This document shows positions 53,571-64,000 of a stretch of 64,000 nucleotides of DNA, in pieces. The translations under genes and the position numbers were made by a program. Within the stretch, counting starts at the first letter, position 1. Each line of letters begins with the position of its first letter. The DNA comes from Onchocerca volvulus (lineage: Eukaryota > Nematoda > Chromadorea > Rhabditida > Onchocercidae). Under the pieces are notes generated by a model. The model searched no databases. It had not been told where the DNA came from and saw nothing but the letters and a program-made list of their open reading frames with translations. The stretch spans positions 9,389,560 to 9,453,559 of the forward strand of contig HG738140.1 in assembly GCA_000499405.2 (NCBI GenBank). The letters run 5' to 3'.

Positions 53571-55534
53571 TCCCATATAATTTTTTTCACATATTCAGAG
53601 TCCGAAAAAATTGTACTGCCTGAAGCATACTAAACATTGCATAAAATCAATTTTTTGAGATCAAATCGTTTTTCAAAACTGATAATTTCCATCCAAGAAT
53701 TTCTAGCTTTTCCTTTCTTTAAATTTTCATTTTCATTTTACAGCAAAAAGTTAAAAAAATTAAGAAAAATAAATTACGAAAGTGCTAGAAGTAATTGCTA
53801 AATTATTCTGAGAGAAATAAAAATTTTGAAACTTATGATTTTTTCAAAAATTTTTAATAAATCTCAAATTGCTTTATTTTGATATTTACATTTTTAATTC
53901 GTACAGTTCTGTGAAAGAATGTTGCATGTAACCATAGATTCTTTTGAAATAAAGAAATTTCTTGATAGCAATGTAAATTTCCATCTTCTGATGGATATTT
54001 TACAATTAATGGAGTATTTTAAGAGGGAAAAACTATTTGATGCTATCGAAATGTATGATATCAACCCAAAAATACAACGAAACAAAGAAAAAGAATGAGA
54101 TTTGAAGATTAATCGTTCATTTTTGATATGCATGCAAGTACTTTGACAATTGAAATGAGCTCAATCAACTTACGATTAAAAAAAAAATCACAAAACATAA
54201 CAAATGATACAAATATATCAACCATTTTGTGTGTGAGATCAATATTTAGAAGTAAATTTTGAGTTTTTATTAGTTATCTAAATTGGAAAATAAAAATAAC
54301 AATTAAACCAAAATTAACATTTTTCGAGTTTTGAATAATCAAAAAAATACTGAATCACAAAAAAGAAAAGCAGTACTTGATCCTCGTAATTTAAACCAAT
54401 TTAAATGAACTATAAAAGTGACATTTCAATAATCCATTGTTCAAACTCACAAATTTTTCAGATGAAAACTTTGAATCAGTACGACTAATGAAATAAACCA
54501 ATTTTTATAAAATAAAAGTAAATGTTGCGAAATCAGAGAAAATTAATCTGTGAGAGTTTAAAACAAATGGATTTAGAAGTTGTGCAAAATGAGCTATTTT
54601 CTTTTTGGGTACTTCTAGAAATGTTTTAATATTTCTAAATATATCAATTTTAATGGGATAAAATTCTAAAGTATCTGATCACATAATTTTATCCGCTGAA
54701 ATAAAGATATCCGATCAATAATCAAAGTTTTTCCTCCCTATATGCTTTATGATTGTTCTCAAATTCCCAATTCGAATCAATTTATATGTTGATGGCTTTT
54801 CGAAATTCTGCAAAAACTGATCTTAAATTCACAGTGTCTTTCGTCTGATGAACTGTGTCACAGTACAAGCATTTTGCAAGCAGTAAAAAATGCAAAATCT
54901 TGATTCTGCAATATCCCAAAATTTCGAGTTTTTGGACTGTTTTTATGCTTTCTGCCATGTTTATGCATAAAAACTCGCTCAATGATTATTTGCTTTTATA
55001 ATGACAATCTCTTTCACTTTTCACATAATTCTATTTTTTAAACTAGTTTTTGATGTTTTGGATTCATCAATTCTGATTTCCTTTATTCTGTGTTCTCGAC
55101 AGAGAATTTCTAGAATTATTAATATCCTGATTTTTGTCACCAATTTGATATTTCTTTCAATTTAATATTAATTTTTCTCGACTATTTTAAATCGGATTTT
55201 CCGATTCCTTTTTTCATTAATTTTTCTGCACCAATTTTTTTCAAATTTGTTATTGATATTTTCCCAAAATAAAATCGGTCCAGAAACTCAAATTTGACAG
55301 TGCTTTGTACCACATTATTTATTAAATTCATCAAAACATCAAGAAAAAAATTACTTTCTTTTCCAATTTAAAAAAAAAAATTAAAAAATTAGTCCAAAAA
55401 AATGCATAACAAAAGGTTCATAGCTTCCCCATGCTTCAATTTCAATATAATCAAGCATTATTGATACAAAAAAAAATATATGAGTTATTTTCCTAACTTT
55501 TTACGACTGTTAAAATTGAAGATCAAATCCTACT

Positions 55535-55777
55535 ATGTCTGTAGTAATTACGTTTTTCTCTTATCTAGTCATTTTCTTCGCAATTTGTGCCGCATTGTGT
55601 GTGTCAATTTTGAAAGAGGGCTGTATCCGTCGAAAGGAAATTTTTAATTGTACTCAAAAACAAGAAAAAAGAATTGTGTCGCGAAATATATTGTTTGGAG
55701 AAATTGGAGAATGGTCGATTTTACAAACGAATTTGTTGTATGATAAAGGCATTTTTATGTTGCCGCAGTTATATTAA
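55535..55777 (+). CDS. Possible small single-pass membrane protein
   Basis: An 80-codon frame starts at ATG (MSVVITFFSYLVIFFAICAA...), giving an N-terminal membrane segment at about residues 3-26. A charged, Cys-containing polar part follows (KEGCIRRKEIFNCTQKQ) and the end is LPQLY. Composition and codon use look more like coding sequence than the flanks. The stop codon overlaps an AATAAA (55776-55781), so a transcript could end right there. No upstream acceptor is clear. It may be a complete short gene or the last exon of a longer plus-strand gene. No family is recognised. Confidence 0.4.
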   Translation: MSVVITFFSYLVIFFAICAALCVSILKEGCIRRKEIFNCTQKQEKRIVSRNILFGEIGEWSILQTNLLYDKGIFMLPQLY

Positions 55778-55781
55778 TAAA
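55776..55781 (+). terminator. AATAAA overlapping the stop of the small membrane ORF
   Basis: The TAA at 55775-55777 forms the first bases of AATAAA. If the signal is used, the 3' UTR would be very short. It also occurs by chance in AT-rich DNA. Confidence 0.3.
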
Positions 55782-57210
55782 ATTTATAGATGAATATTGG
55801 AGGTGCAATCGATAGCTTGAATATTTTTTGTTTTATAGGTAACAGGGAATTCATTGGGGTTTATTTGAAGTTGAAAACTGATAAGATTTAATGAAAGTTG
55901 AAGCTGAGTTGCTTTTCGCACTGATTTTTCAATTTTCGACCAGAGTTATACGAGTACTGAAATAGGATATCGATGCTAAAAAATAATGAAAGAAATATTG
56001 CAGGATAAAATCGAGTGAAAAGTTCATCTGGTTCAGAGGATCTGTTATGTAGATAACATATCATTTTCTAGTGGAGTTGCCAACAGTATTCTAGACATGA
56101 AACATGGGCATGATTATATGACCAGAACATTTGGTAGTCTACGATTTTTTATACTGAAGTTATAGCTGGGGTATCGGAGACAATAAGAATTAGATATCAG
56201 GTTGTAACATTCGTTTATATTCATTTCAAGTGATGAATTTTCACTTTAGTTCAGTTTGAAACAGATCAAGAATATGACCAAGAATATAACTAAATTTGTC
56301 CTCAACGGTATAAAAATGCTTCTCATAATAAACGGGATTATTTGTTTCATCATGGTTGCACAAACTTATTTCAATACAACAGCATGAATTTGAAAATTAT
56401 TAATATTCAATTATGGTTTTGAGCAATTCGGATACGGAAAAACTAAATTAATTTGAATGTCAAGGGAAAATTGCAAGTAGGCATTATTTGCGAATAATCC
56501 TAAATAAAAACAAAGTAAATTTTGCTGCAAAATGATAAATTACTGTTGTTTCGATTTGTTTATTTAAATGTGGAAACTCTAACGAAATGAAATCGTTATT
56601 TGTCATTGTTAATGAGCTGTATTAATGTATGCGATTTGTGGAACTCAAAAGAAAGCAAGTGCTCGTAAATCTATATAGAATGTCATTGATTCTCACTTGC
56701 TCATTCAAGAAAACTTTTCCATGCTTTGATTATAAAAAAATTGAAGTTTCCTATTCAAAATCCATTAATACGCAACACTACATTATTATTTACAACTTGG
56801 AAAAGCCTAGACAATAGCAAGCAATCAACTTCAAACTTTTCAGCGTCACTCGATAGTGACAATCAGTCGTCAATTTCTTTTAATGCTTATATTGCATTCC
56901 ATGTATTCTTCACAATAACCAATTCTCTGCTTTTTTTTTTTTCTAATTTTTGATTATTTCTTTGTCCTTTATTTCTGTCGCCGATCTTCTTTAACCATGA
57001 CAATTATTATGAGTTCTTAGTTCTTATCGCATTGTTATCCGCAGCTTTGCGGTATCTCAAACTTGGGTAATTAAACTTTTATAACAAAATTTGATAACAT
57101 GACAACCGATACGACAACTACAACATCAATCATATCAACAAACAATTCTATCGATGATACTCAATAAAAGATATGAACCAAATATAGTCCGACACATACA
57201 ACCAACCTAA

Positions 57211-57500
57211 TTAGTACATCCTTTGATGAATGATCTCATGCTCAGGACCCTCTTCTTCTTTACAGGAGGAGGATTGTGTTAGAGCACTGATCTGCAGGGC
57301 GCCATTGTCAGCACATGAGAGCGCGCCTTTATTGTCATGTGACCCAGACTACAACAGAGATCAAAAGTGACAAAGTCTGACTTAAGACAAAGTAATCAAT
57401 CCACAAAGTAATCAATTCAGCAAGAGTTACAATTATTTGACTTGATCACTTATTCTCTGCTACTCCTCGAGATTGGCTGCGGAGTAACTTCCGTAAAAAA
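57211..57500. other. GC-rich exon-like block open on both strands
   Basis: On the plus strand a very good acceptor (CTTCTTCTTTACAG) precedes an open frame EEDCVRALICRAPLSAHESA then LLSCDPDYNRDQ, with a possible AA|GTGACA donor near 57368. On the minus strand an acceptor GTTGTAG precedes 57348-57211, reading SGSHDNKGALSCADNGALQI up to a stop after HQRMY. A second plus-strand segment at about 57427-57500 (after AATCAATTCAG) is also coding-like (LITYSLLLLEIGCG). The plus reading has the stronger splice site, but I cannot decide. Neither joins a known gene here. Confidence 0.4.
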
Positions 57501-58810
57501 CACAAAGTCAGTGATGTGATTATCGTCTAAATAATCGATATTTATATAATTAATGTATGATAATAGGAAATTTCATTCAGTGAAAATTATTAGTACACAA
57601 TGACTGGATTATTTTGTTCTACGAGTGATTTAATATATTTAATATAGCTTAAGTGAATATACAAGCCTACAATTATTTGAAAAAAACCAATCGTGTGTTT
57701 TAGCAGAGTTAAAAGTGAAAATTTTTAATGAATTTTTGGAAAATTTTCAAGTATTTGCAGAAAAAATAATTAAATTTGTCGCTAAAATATCAAAAGAACC
57801 TTGCATCAAATTGCACTAAGCAATATGCTCCTTACATGAGCCTTTCATCAATAAATGATACATTCCATTATATCAATATTATAAAAATTAATGTTGAGAT
57901 GTGAGAAGATAAATTGGATTACAAAAGATAATTATTGAATTGAAAGTGCAAAAAATAGCTAACAATGATTATGTATCATTTCTATAATAATGATCAAATG
58001 AATTATGCAAAAGACTTTTTTAAAAAAAAAAAATAAACTTTTTAAAGATATGCATGAAAGCAGATGATGATTTTTACTATATACTTTTTAAAAATTAAAT
58101 TTTTGAAAAATTCAGTATCCAAAAAAATTCAAGTCATTGAATGCGGTTGTAAAAATCCTCTTGTTCGTTTTCTTTTTTTTTTTTTTTTTTTAATGAAAAA
58201 TGCGTAGCAAATAATCTTCAAATAATGTCTTTGAAATTTATTTTCTTCATTTCAAATGATTTAAAACTTCTTTCTAAAAAATTACTAGGATGCTTATAGA
58301 AAAATAAATTAAGCGTTGAAAACAGACTGTTTCTTTAATTTTTCAAATTCGCAGTAATTTCTAATTGCACCAATAAAATCTTAATTACAATCAAGCATTG
58401 TGGGATTGTTAAAAATTGAAAGTAACAATGCCCAAAAAACTAGCATTTAAGACGTACCGGAAGTTTCTGTAACCAGTACTAAATATTAGGAGAAGAAGGG
58501 GAAATCAATATGGAAGAGTGATAGGTACATTCTTAGATCCATTCTGACAATAAAACCTTTAAAAAAAGAAGCAGTAACATAAAGGGAAATGGAATTATTG
58601 AGGAGGAAACCGTGGAAATGCTTTGCTTTTCTAACAAGGCCTACAAATTTTGCTCGTTATTTTGTGTTTCAAAAATGATCAGGAGAATTTCTTCGGGAGA
58701 AGCCTTTCAATCACGTGACTCTCAAGTTCTACTATATAATATTTTTGTTCAAGAAAACAATCAAAGGAAAGAAGTGTCGAGAAAAGGACAACAGAGGCTA
58801 TTATGGAATT

Positions 58811-61800
58811 TTATGACTGCGGCATCTCTACTGCTGCATCGAAGCGACGCTGACCCAATTTGGCAATCATTGCTAGGGCGCTGACGATAAGTATGGTGAT
58901 AGTTGAGAAGAGCAACAAAAAAACCTGATCCATTATTGTGGCCAAGAATTCCCATTCCAGTGTGCATTGTCTACGATGCTTCATCGATTCTAATTCAATT
59001 GATTGAGGCTAAAAATCAAGAGCTATGTTAGAAGTCTATGTTTGAATACTTCGATCAGAAATCAATCTTCTCTATTTTTCACAAGTTTTTTCAATATAAC
59101 ACATAACATTCAGCTGCTTTCGAGTTCATCCTACTGTTAACCGCACTGAACAGTTTACTACTTATAAAGCGACTATTACATATCCAATCAAATTAAAATC
59201 TTTGAAAATAAAATTTTTTTGATCCGAAAAATAATGCCTCTGAGTAGACATGAGCATTTCATTGAAACTATATTCTATTCTCTTACATGTTGTTCTAACT
59301 TCGTTAATAGGGCAAATGACCTTAAATAAGTTTGTGTGAACTTTTTGGAGAAGTGGTTCTTTAAAACTTCATATTTCAAAGTATCCTTTCTCAAATAAAA
59401 TTTTTTATTCTCCAGCATCCAGAATAGAATAATCTTGCTAATTACTAATTAAGTTTGCTACCTTGTGTGATAAATCAACACTTGTGAAGTGTGCAAATTG
59501 AACTGCAGTATTCCAAAGCGACGTATGTTTCTGATCCGAGTGAATTGTAGACAGTTTTTGCATTTTTTGCTTCAATGAGCTTTCCTTGGGCATGACCTCT
59601 GATTTATCTCAAAATTTTACTATTTCAAATAATATGAAGGTCATATAATAACGTAACGAAAATAAGTGAGGAAAATTAATCACTGAAATATTGGTTAGAA
59701 GAGAAAAAAAATCTTTAAAAAAGTTAAAATTTTTAAGAAAATACTGATTTTGTATAAAACTTGATTCCCTTGAAATTTAAAAGTTAAACAACATTTTTCG
59801 GTTTTAAATTGCACTATCTAAAGATATAAATTATCTGCAAAGATTACAATAGTTTCACCTCTAGTCTTAGATGAAATATCTTTCAATCTGAAGGAAACTC
59901 GTGCCCAGTTTTCTTTCGCTGACGATCTTGGTGCTTTCCGTTCTGTTTTTTCAGCAGTGTCGTTCTCGAGGATTCTTTGTATTGATGCTTTCATTGATAC
60001 TTCAGTGAGAGTTGGCTGAATTACGTTAATTAATAACATTCCTGAGATTTATTACTGACAACATGAATAGATAATAAAAAACAATGACAATTATAAAAAT
60101 ATAATCTGGGTTCTCTTATTCAATGTGAAATAAATCTTTGCAACTATAATAATGGACGTAGAAAAAAGTTCCCAAGATTTTTTGAAAATTAATCTTTTGT
60201 TTTCATCTGCTCTACTGTTCGTTTAAGAACTTACATTTTTTTCCTTTTTTTTTTTTGAAATTTTTTAATCGTTTTTTTTTTTAAACAAATGAAATGACAG
60301 TAAATAAATTCTTAAAGATTTTATAATTCTACCATTCTCACCATTTTTTTATCCAACGATGGTACGCTGCACGTTATATACTTCTTCTTTTGTTTCAACT
60401 CTTGGAGAACATTTTCCTGTAAAAGATAACAAGAAATTTGTTTATCTGGTGTATTTAAAAAAAGAAAGTTGTCATTTATGAGCTTTCTTAGATGCTTAAA
60501 CTTTCATGAGATTGATTTCAAACATCTTAAAAAAAGCAAATGAATGGCAAACCTTGCTTCCGTTCCATAACATCATCAATTCATGTGGTGGTGAAATGCA
60601 TAAATAGTTGCAGATGTAATTGAAGAATAATTTTCGAACAAGGATAGGTGGTAAGTTACCGTATTTATGACGGTTGTGAATACGGAAAACAGCGCATGTG
60701 CAAAATGTTGCTGTGGATATGACGATAATATTTGACAAATAGAACCAAGCTAAAAATGCATTAAATTAATTTGAAAAATAGACGACATTTTTATTTACTC
60801 ACTTTCTTCTCTTAGAAGAACTTCAGTTGAAGAGCTATTAATTTTAATCTTATTATGTTTGCTAATATGCTTACTTTTTTATTAGTTTTCGAGAAAACAG
60901 CGAAGCTTCATGAAGGATGTACCTGCTATACAATTCCTTTTGGATCGCTATGAAGCTTTTCAAAATGTTCATTTATAAACTTCATAAATCAAAAATAAAC
61001 TTTTTGAGGCAGTATTTTATTCCTATCATGAAGCTGTAGATTAAAAAAAGAATTCAATGCGTATGCATATATCACAATTAATAGATATAACACAATCCTG
61101 ATACCTGATCAAAAGCTTGATATAAAACAATGGAGGTTAAAAGCGGTCATATAATAATAGTATTACCAATGAGAGGCACAAAATCCGAAGTTGTTGGCAT
61201 TTGATCGGAAACCATTAACATCAAAATGGACACTGCCAATAGGGCAGTGATACTGATTGTAATTTTTTCTGTCCTTTCATCATCTGTCGATGCTGGCGTA
61301 AAAAAGCCAACGACTGCCACTAGAATTGAAACTTCAATCAATGAAAAGCGCAAAAATAATTTTTTTTTTTTAAATCACTATTTTTTAATGAATTTTTAAA
61401 GAAAAAATACTTATCTTCTACATTTCTATAACTGCATTTTCGAAACATTCATCATATCCAGAAGCCTAGTCTTTCCAAATTTTTTTAAATTAAAAAAAAA
61501 AAAAAGAAGAAATAACCCAGTGTTATAATGGTTGTTGGTATAATGAGATTAACTACATAGTATAATGGCTTCCTTCTGATGATTAGAAACCCTTCGATGA
61601 TAACCCATGGCTCTTGACAACATGCGTATAGATACTGCAAAATAGGAAGAACATTAAACTTCGGAAAACTTTTGTATTCACAAATCAAATCTTTCTTTAG
61701 TTCAAGATGTACCAAGTAAATGTGACTGAAGAAATGAAATAAAAAGAAAAACATGGAGTAGAAATAGAATTCACTTCATTACGATGGAGACTGAAAGAAA

Positions 61801-63886
61801 GGACATCCCATTCTTCGTTCGGAATATATGACTGCATGTTCACCGTTTTATCGACCGTATAATTAAGCAATGATAAACTGCTTGTCCACGAGCCCAGAGT
61901 TAAAGTACAGTTCTGATGAAATTATCATATAAAAATTTGACCAAAAAGTTTTAAATTTCGAAATCGCTATAGTTTATTTCAGTGCTTCTGGGAGCACTAC
62001 ATCGAATGCTCCATTGAAGCAATTATCAATGTATTTATTAAATTTGTGTTCTTTATATGTTATTCTCTAAATTTTACTCTGTAAATTTCGTTTAAATCCA
62101 TGTTTTTTTTCTTAATTGATTTGATTAATTATCACTGTTTCAGTAATCATAGATTAAGGAACAAACCTGATGATCATACGGAAAATAATGTATATCGATA
62201 AGGCAACGTACAGTATGAAGTGCTGGATACAAGAAAAATACTTCTGCACCGTATTTGTTTTTCCAGTATCTACTTTTCACGACAACATTCATATATTTCT
62301 CACTTCCTTCACGGTTCATGACCACACTAAGTTCGTAATTTTTAAATTTATAAGCAAAATGTACTACAAAAAAAATTAGGAACTTTTTTAAATCCAAAGT
62401 AAACAAAAAGTGAAGTACAGTGCCTGTTGTAGACAAAGGTATCAGGAATCCACAAAACATTATATGGAAGTACTGTGGAGTTGATCATGTCATATTCATT
62501 AGGATCCCAATACAGGAATTCATCGATCCATTTCTAAAATATCAATTTTCACTTTGTATAGCAATGAAAATGATTAGATGCATTTATTAAAAATATAAAA
62601 AACATATATACAGTGGGAAACAAAGACTGATTTCTTTCTATACACAATTTATTTACATCCCTTGTCCACCTGACTAGCCATAAAAAAGTGTTTTATCAAG
62701 TACGATGGTTATCATTTTTCCCTTTTGTACCCAGAATTTAGGTTGGATTAAACGTTCCCTGCAAAAGCATCATATGCTTCGATTATATTTCAAAGCACTC
62801 AATTATTTTTGCTATTAAGGAGATCGAATTAGATGTAAATCAAATTTAGTCAAAAGAGAAAGTGAACGAAACAAGTGAAATCTAAAAGAATTGGATAGCA
62901 ATGAAACAAATAAAATATACCTGGATCATCCATATATTTAAGGTCAAATATTGCGATCGTTCATCCTGTAATATCAATTGTAACAAATACAGAAGAGCAG
63001 AAGGAAGCTAATAAGTTTGTAATAATAGATAGATGAAAATAATGAATAAGCCAGCACACTATTCAACAACTAGAATTAGGTATTATATAAATATATTAAA
63101 AGTTAAAGAAAGCTTCCTTACAGAGGTATATTTCATTTTCATCAATCTCAGTTCGTCAGAACTTTATTCATAATTCAAACAATTTTGTTTAATTTCAGGT
63201 CAAAATATAGGAAAAAGCATAATATAAATCTTCATCCAAAAGTGATTTCAAGTGAAAATGTTTTACAGCAAACAAACCACGTCGATGATTTGGTATAAAC
63301 TCATGCTGATATGCACCGTCAACGATTCGGAATGATTCTCAACCGGTCGAATACTCGGGTCATACCTTCCATAAGTAATATTTACATTCGAAATTATGTT
63401 ATTTGAACAAAGCAAAATTTCATCATACTAATATTACTACTTTTTTTAAAAATATATTTCCCTGTTAAAATCATTCTGTATTAATTAGAAAGGAAAATAG
63501 TACTTCTCGGTGGAGAGTAAATCTTGGATCAATCGAACATGAGGTAGTTGTTGTCGTGCTGAAATAAAATAATGCATTTCATCGTCCTTCCCCATTTCTG
63601 CAAATAACTAACAAACGATTCTAACCTTTGATATCTTAAAATGTAATCGCTAAATATGATAGGACGGAGTTACAGCAGTCGAAACCCAACGACTTATGGC
63701 TTTTTGAAGTTTTTAGGACCATAGAATTGAACCATATAATTATCCTTGCATGCATTTTTCTAATATCTTAAAGTATGCTAAAAAATGCAACTTGAAAAAT
63801 AAAAATTACAAACCTGAAACAGTCTGACGAGTTTCCAGGGAAGTCACTGGAAATGCAAAGATTATGGCAAACAGAAACAGCGACAT
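58811..63886 (-). CDS. Cys-loop receptor: nicotinic acetylcholine receptor alpha-type subunit
   Basis: Fourteen minus-strand exons (63886-63814, 63558-63504, 63365-63278, 62965-62921, 62533-62424, 62326-62167, 61912-61775, 61634-61517, 61319-61167, 60749-60553, 60416-60342, 60015-59859, 59598-59480, 59008-58811) give 561 residues. A signal peptide (LFLFAIIFAFPVTS) is followed by a ligand-binding domain with WIPDTFVYN, the Cys-loop Cys165 to Cys179 (13 residues between, containing YFPYDHQ) and vicinal Cys228-Cys229, which marks an alpha-type subunit. M1 (KPLYYVVNLIIPTTIITL), M2 (ITISITALLAVSILMLMV, preceded by TEK and followed by PTTSDFVPLI), M3 and M4 are clear, with a basic cytoplasmic loop of about 140 residues. 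The TEK/PTTS style around M2 resembles the nematode DEG-3/DES-2/ACR-23 group more than ACR-16 or UNC-38 types; that placement is an impression. The channel should be a cation-selective pentamer in nerve or muscle membranes. All introns are GT-AG except one GC donor. Confidence 0.93.
62418..62423 (-). other. GC 5' splice site in the receptor gene
   Basis: The exon ending WIPDTFVYN plus two bases abuts CAACAG|GCACTG. The next exon (from 62326) completes YNSVVMNREG in phase, exactly as in other receptor subunits. A GT ten bases away (CAGGCACT|GTACTT) would break the frame. GC-AG introns are a known minor class, but the sequence after GC is unlike the usual GCAAGT. Confidence 0.8.
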
Positions 63887-64000
63887 GACATCAAAGCTGC
63901 GTCGGTAGGACTGATCTTTGTTTAGCGTTATTCAAAAAGTTGCTAAGATTTTAGGCAACTGCTTAACGTTTCTGGAAAATAAATGACATTAGTGTGCATT

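Larger units (their letters stand above)
53571..57210. other. AT-rich spacer around the small membrane ORF
   Basis: Apart from the frame at 55535-55777, I see only short broken frames and A/T runs, and no long repeat. Confidence 0.4.

Noticed and set aside
58612..58884. Plus-strand 90-residue frame
   Set aside because: It overlaps, in antisense, the last receptor exon, which encodes M4 and has clear family identity.
59818..59858. Receptor exon 12 ending at ATT|GTAATC or at TAG 59818
   Set aside because: Splicing at AGA G|GTGAAA brings in the loop exon 59598-59480 (VMPKESSLKQKM...) in phase and leads correctly into M4.
1..64000. tRNA, rRNA, CRISPR, bacterial operons or intact transposons
   Set aside because: None of their sequence hallmarks was seen; introns, splice consensus and animal-specific families indicate a nuclear nematode genome.

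Overview
The window is eukaryotic and very AT-rich. It holds a few intron-rich genes separated by long AT-rich spacers and microsatellites. Protein families, introns ending in TTTCAG, short outron-like leaders before start codons and low gene density point to a nematode, most likely a parasitic clade III (filarial or spirurid) species. The species is an inference. I recognised no rRNA, tRNA, CRISPR or intact transposon. All gene models were joined by hand by matching intron phase; none has transcript support.

Layout. (1) 1-6.8 kb: no supported gene, microsatellites only. (2) About 6.8-23.4 kb, minus strand: exons of one long-intron gene of unknown function, all phase-compatible. (3) 25.0-27.3 kb, minus: complete six-exon gene for a type II membrane glycosyltransferase of the Nucleotid_trans type. 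(4) 29.3-29.7 kb, minus: a possible tiny gene. (5) 30.8-34.5 kb, plus: complete 11-exon Pumilio/FBF (PUF) RNA-binding protein with all eight repeats and one non-canonical AT 5' splice site. (6) 36.3-39.15 kb, minus: nine-exon gene for a four-pass membrane protein with a Ser-rich tail. (7) 41.3-45.9 kb, minus: scattered exons of at least one unidentified gene. (8) 47.3-51.1 kb, minus: nine-exon secreted metzincin-like zinc protease with two C-terminal Cys repeats. (9) 52-58 kb: coding-like islands on the plus strand or on both strands, including a possible 80-residue membrane protein. (10) 58.8-63.9 kb, minus: 14-exon Cys-loop receptor subunit of nicotinic alpha type, with one GC 5' splice site.

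The genes look functionally unrelated and do not form an obvious operon. The firmest calls are the PUF protein, the receptor subunit, the glycosyltransferase and the protease, each supported by family motifs and unbroken phase across every junction. The least certain parts are the unknown long-intron gene and several GC-elevated islands that are open on both strands.
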